From positions 4,309,322-4,373,321 of the forward strand of contig NZ_CP039543.1 of assembly GCF_013085545.1 (NCBI RefSeq): a DNA stretch of 64,000 bases, in the 5' to 3' direction. Under the pieces are notes generated by a model. That model saw nothing but the letters and a program-made list of their open reading frames with translations, searched no databases and was not told the DNA's origin. Source of the DNA: Oceanidesulfovibrio marinus. Lineage in GTDB: Bacteria > Desulfobacterota > Desulfovibrionia > Desulfovibrionales > Desulfovibrionaceae. Shown in pieces: positions 44,825 to 52,923 of this stretch. Both the position numbers and the translations under genes were made by a program. Positions within the stretch are counted from its first letter, which is position 1. Every line of letters begins with the position of its first letter.

Positions 44825-45775
44825 ATGGGAAAACTTCGGATCATCATCTGCGCCCTCGCGTTCGTGCTCGTCGCATCGGTCGCGATGGCTGAAGACTACA
44901 CGGTATCCGTCAGCCAGATCGTCGAGCACCCGGCGCTGGACGCCACCCGGCAGGGGTTCATGGATTACCTGGAAGAGCAGGGCCTGGACGTGAAGTACAA
45001 CGTCCACATCGCCCAGGGCAACATTGCCACGGCCAACCAGATCGCCAACCAGATCATGGATGAGGACCCGGACCTCGTGCTGGCCATCGCCACGCCTACG
45101 GCCCAGGCGTGTGCGCAGCGCATTCATGAGACGCCGGTTATCGCCACGGCCGTGACAGACTTTGTGGGCGCCGGCCTGGTCAAGTCCATGGACAAGCCCG
45201 GCGGCAACGTCACCGGCATGACCGACATGACCCCCATGGACAAGCACCTGGACCTGATGCTGGAGTTCGTGCCGGACGCCACGGCCGTCGGCGTGATCTA
45301 CAACGCCGGCGAGGACAACTCCGTAACTCTGGTGAAGTTCCTGCGCGATGCGTGCGAGGCAAAGGGCGTGAAGCTGGAAGAGGCCACCATCCAGAACTCC
45401 TCCGGCGTGCTGCAGGCCGCCCGTAGCCTGGTGGGCAAGGTCCAGGCCATCTACATCCCCACGGATAACACCGTGGTCACGGCCCTGGAGTCCGCCATGA
45501 AGGTGGCGCACGAGAACCACATCCCGCTCTTCTCCGGCGATACGGACTCCGTGGAGCGCGGAACCCTGGCCTCCCTGGGATTCGACTACTACAACATGGG
45601 CCGGCAAACCGGCGAGATGGCTTTCCGCATTCTGAAGGAAGGCGCCAACCCCGCCGACATGCCCGTGGAAACGCTGCAGGATCTCTCCCTGTGGGTGAAC
45701 AAGGACGCGGCCGAGAAGATGGGTGTGACCATCCCGGAAGCAGTGCTCGACCGCGCGGACACGGTCCTCGAATAA
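44825..45775 (+). CDS. ABC transporter substrate-binding protein (PF04392 / TrpX-like)
   Basis: A 316-aa periplasmic protein with a clear signal peptide (cleavage near AMAEDY). The fold is that of the ABC_sub_bind family: VSQIVEHPALDATRQGFMDY, ATANQIANQIMDEDPDLVLA, DTDSVERGTLASLGFDYYNM and GRQTGEMAFRIL. Relatives are annotated as tryptophan/tyrosine or other amino-acid transporters (trpXYZ), but no residue here fixes the ligand. The permease and ATPase follow on the same strand. Confidence 0.9.
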   Translation: MGKLRIIICALAFVLVASVAMAEDYTVSVSQIVEHPALDATRQGFMDYLEEQGLDVKYNVHIAQGNIATANQIANQIMDEDPDLVLAIATPTAQACAQRIHETPVIATAVTDFVGAGLVKSMDKPGGNVTGMTDMTPMDKHLDLMLEFVPDATAVGVIYNAGEDNSVTLVKFLRDACEAKGVKLEEATIQNSSGVLQAARSLVGKVQAIYIPTDNTVVTALESAMKVAHENHIPLFSGDTDSVERGTLASLGFDYYNMGRQTGEMAFRILKEGANPADMPVETLQDLSLWVNKDAAEKMGVTIPEAVLDRADTVLE

Positions 45776-45845
45776 ACGCCGCCGCTGGCAGCACAACGCA
45801 TACAGGGCGGGGTCCTCGTTCAGGGCTCCGCCTCGACTTTGTTTT

Positions 45846-46742
45846 ATGAGCTATTACGCATTCATCGGCGCCGTGGAATCTGGCTTTGTGTACGGGCTTA
45901 TGGTCCTCGGCGTCTACCTCACCTTCCGGGTGCTCGACTTCCCGGACCTGACTGTGGACGGCAGCCTGCCCCTGGGCGCGGCTGTAGCCTCCGTGGCCAT
46001 CACGGCCGGCGTGCCACCGTATATCGCGATTATCCTCGCCATGGGCGCAGGGTTCCTGGCCGGCATGGTCACGGGCATTTTGAACACCAAGTTCAAGATC
46101 CTCCACCTGCTGGCCTCTATCCTGACCATGATCGCCCTCTACTCGGTGAACATTCGAATCATGGGCCGGCCCAACATGACGCTGCTGGGCAAGCCCACGG
46201 TGCTGGACCCGCTGGAGGCGCTGGGCATCCCGTCGTCGTTGGCGCCGCTCACGCTCTTCGGCACCATCGCCATCATCGTGGTCTGCGGTCTCATCTGGCT
46301 GCTGCACACGGAGTGGGGCCAGGCCATGCTCGCCACCGGCGACAACCCCCAGATGATCACGAGCCAGGGCGTGGATACGAACATCGTCATCATCCTGGGC
46401 GTGGGCCTCTCCAACGCGCTGGTCGCCCTGTCCGGCGCGCTGGTCTGCCAGAGCCAGGGCGCGGCGGATGTGAACATGGGCGTGGGCACCATCGTTGCCG
46501 GCCTCGCCTCGGTCATTGTGGGAGAAACCGTCTTCGGCCACCGCGGCGTGGCGCGGCCGCTCATCGCCGCTTTGCTCGGCTCCATCGTCTACCGCCTGGC
46601 CATTGCCCTGGCCCTGGGCCTGGAGCTCGGCGCGTTCTCGGTCACGCCCTCGGATCTCAACCTAATCACCGCCATCCTGGTGGTCGTTGCGCTTGTCTCA
46701 CCGCAGATCAAGGCCAAGGTGATGTCCCGTGCTCATTCTTGA
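45846..46742 (+). CDS. ABC transporter permease (TrpY-like, BPD_transp_2)
   Basis: A 298-aa inner-membrane protein with eight or nine segments of the branched-chain/ribose permease type. Typical stretches are VYGLMVLGVYLTFRVLDFPD, DLTVDGSLPLGAAVASVAI and GLASVIVGETVFGHRGVARP. The DLTVDGS motif is characteristic of permeases paired with PF04392 binding proteins. The 3' end overlaps the ATPase gene by 14 nt. Confidence 0.9.
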   Translation: MSYYAFIGAVESGFVYGLMVLGVYLTFRVLDFPDLTVDGSLPLGAAVASVAITAGVPPYIAIILAMGAGFLAGMVTGILNTKFKILHLLASILTMIALYSVNIRIMGRPNMTLLGKPTVLDPLEALGIPSSLAPLTLFGTIAIIVVCGLIWLLHTEWGQAMLATGDNPQMITSQGVDTNIVIILGVGLSNALVALSGALVCQSQGAADVNMGVGTIVAGLASVIVGETVFGHRGVARPLIAALLGSIVYRLAIALALGLELGAFSVTPSDLNLITAILVVVALVSPQIKAKVMSRAHS

Positions 46743-47523
46743 GAAAATTACCAAGTACTTCAACAAAGGCACCATCAACGAGGTCTTCGCGCTGAAAAGC
46801 CTGGACCTCATCGTGGAGCGCGCGGACTTCGTCACGGTTATCGGCTCCAACGGCGCGGGCAAGTCCACCATGCTCAACTGCGTGGCCGGTGGCTTTTTGC
46901 CGGATTCGGGCCGCCTCGTGCTCTCCGGCCACGACATCACCAAATGGCCGGAGCACAAGCGCGCCAAGTTCCTCGGCCGCGTGTTCCAGGACCCGCTCAA
47001 GGGCACCTGCGCCTCCCTGACCATCGAGCAAAACCTCGCCCTGGCCCTGCGCCGGGGCACGCGACGGGGCCTTGCCACGGGTGTGAAGGACAAGGACCGC
47101 GAACTCTTCCGCGAGAAGCTGGCGCTCCTCGGCCTGGGGCTGGAGTTCCGGCTCAAGGACCAGGTGGGGCTGCTCTCCGGCGGCCAGCGCCAGGCGCTCA
47201 CCATGCTCATGGCCACCATGGTCAAGCCGGACGTGCTGCTCCTGGACGAGCACACCGCGGCCCTGGACCCCAAGACCGCCACACAGATCATCGAGCTCAC
47301 CGAGCAGATCGTGGAGGCCGAGAAGCTCACCACGCTTATGGTCACGCACAACATGAACCAGGCCCTGGCCATGGGCAACCGGCTCGTCATGCTCCATCAG
47401 GGCGAGATCATTCTGGATGTGGAGGGCGAGGACAAGCGCAAGCTCACGGTGGAGGACCTGTTGCAGCAGTTCTACGCCGTACGCGGGGAAAAGCTCACCT
47501 CGGACAGAATGCTCCTGGCCTGA
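46729..47523 (+). CDS. ABC transporter ATP-binding protein of the PF04392-type importer
   Basis: A 264-aa ABC ATPase starting at GTG 46729 within the permease gene. It has Walker A GSNGAGKST, Q-loop VFQDPLKGT, signature LLSGGQRQALTML, Walker B VLLLDEHTAALDP and H-loop MVTHN. It completes the three-gene importer with 44825-45775 and 45846-46742. The IEQNLALALRRGTRRGL stretch is typical of the TrpZ-like group. Confidence 0.9.
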   Translation: MLILEKITKYFNKGTINEVFALKSLDLIVERADFVTVIGSNGAGKSTMLNCVAGGFLPDSGRLVLSGHDITKWPEHKRAKFLGRVFQDPLKGTCASLTIEQNLALALRRGTRRGLATGVKDKDRELFREKLALLGLGLEFRLKDQVGLLSGGQRQALTMLMATMVKPDVLLLDEHTAALDPKTATQIIELTEQIVEAEKLTTLMVTHNMNQALAMGNRLVMLHQGEIILDVEGEDKRKLTVEDLLQQFYAVRGEKLTSDRMLLA

Positions 47524-47544
47524 TCCGCCCAATCTGGTAATTCT

Positions 47545-48417
47545 GTGCTCTGGTTCCTCCTCGCGTTCGCCACGGCATTTTTCTCGGCCAGCGAGGTCGC
47601 CGTGGCCAAGCGCACTCTGGGAGACCTCCCGCCGCTGTACATCGTGGCCTATCCCTGCGCCTACAGTCTGCCGCTGTTCGCGCTGGGCCTGGTCTTTGTG
47701 GACATACCGCCCATCGCGCCCGGCTTCTGGAGCCTGCTCGCCGTGCTCGTGCCGATCAACGCCCTGGGCATGCTGCTCACGTACGCGGCCGTCAGGATGT
47801 CGCCGCTCTCCCTGACCATGCCATTCCAGGCGTTCACGCCCATCTTCGCGGTGGTCACAGGCTTCTTCTTCCTGGATGAGGTCCCGTCCTGGCTGGGTGT
47901 GGCCGGCATCGTCACCATTGTCTTCGGCAGCTGGGTGCTCACGGCCGGCGGCCCCCGGCGGGAGAACGATCTGCTCGCCCCGCTCAAGGCCATAGTCGCC
48001 GATCCTGGATCGCGGCTCATGCTCGGCGCGGCCATTGTCTTCGCCTTTGCCGTGGTCATGGGCAAGGATCTCCTGCTCCATTCCTCGCCCCTTTTCGCCG
48101 GCATGAGCTTCTTCATCATCCACAACACGGCGATCCTGGTTGCGCTGTTTCTGACGCGCACAATCCGGCCCGCGACGCTGCTGGAGCGACCCGTTGCCGG
48201 GCTGCTCATCGGCTGCGTGCTCTTTGTGCACATCGTCTGCCACAACCTGGCCCTCTCTCTGACCTACGCCGCGTACATGGTTGCCGTAAAACGCTTGAAT
48301 GGTTTGATCTCCGTGTTGTACGGAGGTGTCATGTTCAAGGAAAGCAACATGCGGCGCCGGCTGGTCGGCGCGGGACTCATGGCCCTGGGCGCGGCCATTG
48401 TCGCCCTGGTTGGTTAG
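47545..48417 (+). CDS. DMT superfamily transporter (EamA)
   Basis: A 290-aa protein with about ten membrane segments in two EamA repeats (AFATAFFSASEVAVAKRTLG at the start, YAAYMVAVKRLNGLISVLYG near the end). It starts at GTG 47545, 21 nt after the ABC ATPase, and may be co-transcribed. Substrate unknown. The 3' flank (48416-48443) has an imperfect tandem repeat of GTCGGGTA just before the next gene. Confidence 0.82.
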   Translation: MLWFLLAFATAFFSASEVAVAKRTLGDLPPLYIVAYPCAYSLPLFALGLVFVDIPPIAPGFWSLLAVLVPINALGMLLTYAAVRMSPLSLTMPFQAFTPIFAVVTGFFFLDEVPSWLGVAGIVTIVFGSWVLTAGGPRRENDLLAPLKAIVADPGSRLMLGAAIVFAFAVVMGKDLLLHSSPLFAGMSFFIIHNTAILVALFLTRTIRPATLLERPVAGLLIGCVLFVHIVCHNLALSLTYAAYMVAVKRLNGLISVLYGGVMFKESNMRRRLVGAGLMALGAAIVALVG

Positions 48418-48444
48418 TCGGGTAGTCGGGTAGCAGGGTAAGGT

Positions 48445-50100
48445 ATGGGCTTCATTATTAAACGCACAAACGGCGCGACGCGAACCGTGGAACCTCGGCC
48501 CGGCAGGACCCTGGCCCAGGAGATCTTCGCGCACGGCTTCCTGCCCCCGCGGCCGCTGTGCTCCGGCCTGGGCCGCTGCGGCCTGTGTCGTGTCCGGTTC
48601 GAGGATGCGTCCCTGGCCCCGGCGGCCGAGCCGTCCGAGCAGGAGCTGCTTGCTCCTGAAGAGATCGCCGACGGCTGGCGGCTGGCCTGCCGCCGTCAGG
48701 CCCAGGCCGTACCGGACGGGGCGGTGATCTTCGCGCCGGACATCGAGCAGGATGGCCGGCGCATGCATGCGGATGCCACGCCAGACGCCAAACCAAGCGC
48801 GACGCGAGGTGCCGCTGGGGAAGGGCCTGTGGGACTTTGTCTGGCCGTGGACCTGGGCACCACCAGCCTGCACTGGGCCGCCATGCAGAACGAAATATGC
48901 GTGGCCCACGGCGTGGAGCTCAACCCGCAGCTCGGCGCCGGCAGCGAGGTCATGTCGCGCATCGGCTACGCCCTTGATCCGGACGGCGCACGCGAGCTTC
49001 AGGCCCTGGTGGTGGACCGGCTGGAGGCGCTGGCCGATTCATTGCCCGCAATGTTGGACGCGGATGTGCGCGTGGAGCAGGTCTGCCTGGTGGGCAACAC
49101 GGCCATGACCGCCATCGCTCAGGGACGCAGCGTGGACGGGCTGGCCCGCGCTCCGTACCGGCTCGAATATCCCGGCGACGCCGAGTCGCCCCTGTCCGAG
49201 CGTCTGCCCCGCTGCTATGTGCCGGCGCAGATCGGCCCATTCGTGGGCGCGGACGCCGCGGCCGGGCTCGTGCCCCTGCTGCGGCAGGACATCCCGCGAC
49301 CCTTCCTCTTGGCCGATCTCGGCACCAATGGCGAGTTCATCCTGGTGATGGAGCAGGGCGGAGAAGTCAGGCTCCACGCCGCCAGTGTGGCCCTGGGACC
49401 GGCGCTGGAAGGCATCGGCCTGGGCCACGGCGCCATGGCCGGACCGGGCGTGGCTACGCGGTTCGAGCTCGCTCCGGCCGGGCTCGTGGCCAAGGAGGCC
49501 GGCGGGGCAATGCTTCGGACCGCGGCCGGCATCTCCGGCACCGGCTACCTGAGCCTCGTGCATACCCTTATCCGCGCCGGAGCTCTGGATCGCGACGGCC
49601 ATTTCCTCGATCCGGACGAGGTCTCCTCGCCCCTGGCGCGCAGGCTTCTGGCCTCGGTCGAGGAGCACGCAGCACACCGCGCTCTGCGGCTGCCCCTTGT
49701 CCAGGAAAATGGACAGCCGCTGCACCTCGATCCGCGTGACGTGGAGGAGCTGCTCAAGGTCAAGGCCGCGTTCCATGTGGCTTTCGACGTGTTGCTTGCC
49801 GCGGCCGGGATCACGGCCGGCGATCTGGATTCGGTGCAGCTGGCCGGCGCCTTGGGCGAGCACGTCTCCCCGGCGGATTTGGAAGGGCTGGGCTTTGTCC
49901 CCCGCGGCATCGCGCCGCGCCTGCGCGCTGCCGGAAATCTGGCCCTGGAGGGGGCGAAGCTCCTGTGCTATGAAACTTCTTTGCGCACGCGCTTGGCGCA
50001 GCTCGCCCGGCGCGCGCAGGTACTCGACCTCGCATCCGACGGGGGCTTCCACGCGGCCTTTGCAGCCGCCATGACTTTTGACCACGCTACGCATTCATGA
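48445..50100 (+). CDS. RACo-like ASKHA protein with N-terminal [2Fe-2S] domain (DUF4445)
   Basis: A 551-aa cytoplasmic protein. The N-terminal ferredoxin-like domain has cysteine ligands CSGLGRCGLC plus a later WRLAC. This is followed by a linker and an ASKHA ATPase core (CLAVDLGTTSLHWAAM, VCLVGNTAMTAIA, PFLLADLGTNGEFIL, VQLAGALGEHVSP). The architecture is that of reductive activators of corrinoid proteins (RACo), which return inactive cob(II)amide to the active state with ATP. The partner corrinoid protein is not in this window. It overlaps the next gene by 4 nt (ATGA). Confidence 0.87.
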   Translation: MGFIIKRTNGATRTVEPRPGRTLAQEIFAHGFLPPRPLCSGLGRCGLCRVRFEDASLAPAAEPSEQELLAPEEIADGWRLACRRQAQAVPDGAVIFAPDIEQDGRRMHADATPDAKPSATRGAAGEGPVGLCLAVDLGTTSLHWAAMQNEICVAHGVELNPQLGAGSEVMSRIGYALDPDGARELQALVVDRLEALADSLPAMLDADVRVEQVCLVGNTAMTAIAQGRSVDGLARAPYRLEYPGDAESPLSERLPRCYVPAQIGPFVGADAAAGLVPLLRQDIPRPFLLADLGTNGEFILVMEQGGEVRLHAASVALGPALEGIGLGHGAMAGPGVATRFELAPAGLVAKEAGGAMLRTAAGISGTGYLSLVHTLIRAGALDRDGHFLDPDEVSSPLARRLLASVEEHAAHRALRLPLVQENGQPLHLDPRDVEELLKVKAAFHVAFDVLLAAAGITAGDLDSVQLAGALGEHVSPADLEGLGFVPRGIAPRLRAAGNLALEGAKLLCYETSLRTRLAQLARRAQVLDLASDGGFHAAFAAAMTFDHATHS

Positions 50101-51305
50101 CCAAACCCTTTGCCATAAACACGCTGCTGCCGCCGCTGCCCGACGAGGCCGCGGCGTTTCTGGAGCGTTATCCCGATCTGCTCTCGCGCGCCTATCCGCT
50201 CAAGCGCAAGCACCGCGCCGGCCTGCCGGACGCCATCCAGCGCCTCTCCCGCGCCCTCACCAGCGAACGCAGCGACCGGCCGCCGGACTACCTGCGCGAC
50301 CCGGCGCTCCTCGGCGCGTACCTCTATTACTTCCTGCCGTGGAACCTCTACCGCCTCACGCGGCTGTTCACCGGCCTGCGCGAGCCGCTGCTCTCCATGC
50401 TGCCCGAAGAGTCCACAATTGTAGACGCCGGCAGCGGTCCGCTGACCACAATCCAGGCCCTCTGGCTGGCCCTGCCGGAGCGGCGGGAAGCCCGCTGGTC
50501 CGTGAGCTGCCTGGACCTGGCCGGCAAGGCCATGAAGATCGGCCGTGAGCTGCTGGACGGGCTGGCCGGCGGCCGCGCCGCCTGGAAGGTGCGCCTGGTG
50601 CAGAAGCCTGCGCCCGGCGGCGTGCGCGATCTGCCCAAGCGCTACGATCTGCTCATTGCCGCGAACCTGCTGAACGAGCTGGCCACCTCCCGCGACGACT
50701 CACCGGGCGGGGCCGTGGCCGGCCGGATTGGCCCTCTGTTGGAGCGGGCTACATCCGGCGCGCTGATCATCGAGCCCGGCACCCGGCTTGGCGGCACCAT
50801 GGTCTCCAACGCCCGCGAGGTTGCGCAGGAGCGCGGCTTCAGCGCTATTGCGCCGTGCCCGGCGCCGTCCACACATGCCGCCTCCGGCTCGCTCTTCCCG
50901 TGCTCCGTGCTCGGGGCCCACGGCCGGGGCCAGGCGTGGTGCCACTTCAAGGCCGCAGCCACCGGCGCACCTGAGTGGCTGGAAAAGCTCACCAAGGAAG
51001 CCGGCTTTGGCCGGGAGGACGTCTCCCTGAGCTTCGCGCTGCTCGCCGCCAGGGAAGTGGCCCCGCGCGAGGCGAAGCGTCTTGAAGCGCGGGTGCTGTC
51101 CAACGCTTTTTCCCTGGGCGAATCCGGCGAGTCCGGTGACTCGGGCGCCTATGTCTGCACACCAAAGGGGCTCATGCTGCTGCGCGCGGCCAGCCGCGCC
51201 GCCTTGCCCACGCAGGGCTCCCGCGTGTTCGTACAGCCGCCCAGCGGTCCGGAGCGCGATCCCAAGTCCGGCGCGCCCATTGCGGAGCTCGGAGACGAGT
51301 CGTGA
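50097..51305 (+). CDS. Rsm22-like SAM-fold protein (small ribosomal subunit assembly)
   Basis: A 402-aa protein of the Rsm22/mS35-like family. SAM motif I is STIVDAGSGPLTTIQALWL, preceded by AYLYYFLPWNLYRLTRLF. A Cys/His-rich segment (CPAPSTHAASGSLFPC, then GRGQAWCHF) resembles the Fe-S/zinc-binding motif of the family. Relatives bind the mitochondrial ribosomal small subunit, and bacterial members are poorly characterised. It overlaps the RACo-like gene and lipB by 4 nt each, so it sits in a translationally coupled string. Confidence 0.75.
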   Translation: MTKPFAINTLLPPLPDEAAAFLERYPDLLSRAYPLKRKHRAGLPDAIQRLSRALTSERSDRPPDYLRDPALLGAYLYYFLPWNLYRLTRLFTGLREPLLSMLPEESTIVDAGSGPLTTIQALWLALPERREARWSVSCLDLAGKAMKIGRELLDGLAGGRAAWKVRLVQKPAPGGVRDLPKRYDLLIAANLLNELATSRDDSPGGAVAGRIGPLLERATSGALIIEPGTRLGGTMVSNAREVAQERGFSAIAPCPAPSTHAASGSLFPCSVLGAHGRGQAWCHFKAAATGAPEWLEKLTKEAGFGREDVSLSFALLAAREVAPREAKRLEARVLSNAFSLGESGESGDSGAYVCTPKGLMLLRAASRAALPTQGSRVFVQPPSGPERDPKSGAPIAELGDES

Positions 51306-51991
51306 TTGTCCAGGATCTTGGACTGATCGAGTATGACGCCGCGCACGATATCCAGCTGGAACGCCGTGATGCCGTGGAGGCCGGGGCCGACGAGACCCTC
51401 TTTTTGCTGGAGCACCAGCCCGTGGTGACCATCGGCCGCACCGGCCGCGCCCAGGGGCTCACGGTCCCCGAATCCGTCTTGACTGAACGCGGCATCACCG
51501 TGCGCCACACCGAGCGCGGCGGCGACGCGACCTGCCACTTCCCTGGCCAGCTCGTGGCCTACGTGGTCTTCCGGCTGGCAAAACGTCCCGGCGGAGTGCG
51601 CGCCTTTGTCCAATTTTTAGAACAATGCGCCATCGATGTCTGCGCCGAATGCGGCGTGTCAGCCCATCGCCGGGAGGGCTTTCCCGGCGTCTGGACCGAT
51701 GGCGGCAAGATCGCGTCCATCGGCCTGGGCGTGCGTCGCTGGGTCAGCTACCACGGCCTCGCCCTCAACGTGGGCGCGGACCTGGGCCCCTTCGAGTGGG
51801 TGGTGCCGTGCGGCATTGCTGGTGCGCGGGCCACGTCCATCGACCTGGAGCACCGCCGCCTTGCCGAATCCGCCGGTCGACCGTACCCTGAGCCCATACC
51901 CATGGAGCACGTCAAACATGCCTTTGTCCAAGCCTTCCGAACGCACCAAGCGGCTTCCCCCGTGGCTGCGGGTGAAGCTCCCCGACAATAA
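51302..51991 (+). CDS. lipB: Octanoyltransferase LipB
   Basis: A 229-aa enzyme moving octanoyl groups from ACP to lipoyl domains, the first step of lipoate synthesis. Conserved segments are TIGRTGRAQGL, RGGDATCHFPGQLVAYVVF and GVWTDGGKIASIGLGVRRW with the catalytic lysine. VPCGIAGARATSI carries the catalytic cysteine. It starts at a GTG overlapping the Rsm22-like gene. LipA begins inside its 3' end. Confidence 0.95.
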   Translation: MIVQDLGLIEYDAAHDIQLERRDAVEAGADETLFLLEHQPVVTIGRTGRAQGLTVPESVLTERGITVRHTERGGDATCHFPGQLVAYVVFRLAKRPGGVRAFVQFLEQCAIDVCAECGVSAHRREGFPGVWTDGGKIASIGLGVRRWVSYHGLALNVGADLGPFEWVVPCGIAGARATSIDLEHRRLAESAGRPYPEPIPMEHVKHAFVQAFRTHQAASPVAAGEAPRQ

Positions 51992-52775
51992 GGAGTTCGC
52001 CGAGACCGGGCGTCTGCTCGCCTCACGCGGCCTGCACACCGTCTGCCAAAGCGCGCGCTGCCCGAACATCTTCGAGTGCTTCTCGCGCAAGGTCGCTACC
52101 TTCATGATCCTCGGCGCGGTCTGCACCCGCAACTGCGCCTTCTGCAACATCACGCCTGGTGCACCGACTCCCGTGGACCCGGACGAGCCCCGCCGCCTGG
52201 CCGAGGCCGCCCGCGAGCTCGGCCTGCGCCATGTGGTCGTTACCTCCGTGACCCGCGACGACCTGCCCGACGGCGGGGCTGCGCACTTTGCCGCCACCAT
52301 CCGCGCCCTCAAGCAGAACACCGACGTGAGCGTGGAGGTGCTCATCCCCGACCTCGGCGGTTCCGAGTGCGATCTGTCCACAATTCTGGACGCCAGACCG
52401 GACGTGCTCAATCACAACGTGGAGACCGTGCCGCGCCTCTACCCAGCAATCCGACCCCAGGCCGACTACCAGCAGTCCCTTACCCTCCTGTCTCGCGCCG
52501 CCGCGGCCGGCGTACCGGCCAAAAGCGGGCTCATGGTCGGCCTCGGCGAGACCGATGGCGAGGTCAACGCCGTGATCCGCGACCTGGCCGCCGCCGGCTG
52601 CTCCATGGTTACCGTGGGCCAGTACCTCGCCCCTTCCCGCCTTCACCCGGAGCCCGATCGCTATGTCCCGCCGCCGCATTTCGATGAGTACGCCGCCTGC
52701 GGCCGTCACCACGGCATCCGCCACATGTTCTGCGGCCCGCACGTCCGCAGCAGCTACAAGGCTGAGAAGATTTAA
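51918..52775 (+). CDS. lipA: Lipoyl synthase LipA
   Basis: A 285-aa radical SAM enzyme inserting two sulfurs into the octanoyl chain. It has the auxiliary-cluster motif CQSARCPNIFEC (Cx4Cx5C), the radical SAM motif CTRNCAFC, GLGETDGEV and the C-terminal RSSY (HVRSSYKAEKI). The start at 51918 (GGAG 10 nt upstream) gives the usual LPPWLRVKLP N-terminus and a 74-nt overlap with lipB, a long one for such a pair. Palindromic copy A follows the stop. Confidence 0.94.
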   Translation: MPLSKPSERTKRLPPWLRVKLPDNKEFAETGRLLASRGLHTVCQSARCPNIFECFSRKVATFMILGAVCTRNCAFCNITPGAPTPVDPDEPRRLAEAARELGLRHVVVTSVTRDDLPDGGAAHFAATIRALKQNTDVSVEVLIPDLGGSECDLSTILDARPDVLNHNVETVPRLYPAIRPQADYQQSLTLLSRAAAAGVPAKSGLMVGLGETDGEVNAVIRDLAAAGCSMVTVGQYLAPSRLHPEPDRYVPPPHFDEYAACGRHHGIRHMFCGPHVRSSYKAEKI

Positions 52776-52796
52776 GAAAAATAAGCGAAGGATGGG

Positions 52797-52910
52797 CCCG
52801 AGGGCGCTGCCCTCGGGCTCCCGCCAGGGAGCTAAGCTCCCTGGACCCATTTCTGGGGTCCAGGGGAATTGAATTCCCCTGGCAGGGGGCATGGGGGACA
52901 GCGTCCCCCG
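52797..52910. repeat. Composite palindromic element, copy A (most intact)
   Basis: Four hairpins stand in order: CCCGAGGGC-GCT-GCCCTCGGG (52797-52817), CCAGGGAGCT-A-AGCTCCCTGG (52824-52844), a 23-nt palindrome CCAGGGGAATT-G-mirror (52860-52882), and GGGGGAC-AGC-GTCCCCC (52893-52909). The linker between the second and third (GACCC-ATTTCTG-GGGTC) is itself a small hairpin. It is the exact reverse order of copies B and C. It lies between convergent lipA and recJ. Confidence 0.85.
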
Positions 52911-52923
52911 CTACCATTGTTGG

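Noticed and set aside
52792-52917. Short open frames across palindromic copy A
   Set aside because: They arise from translation of the repeat itself and lack starts with ribosome sites.
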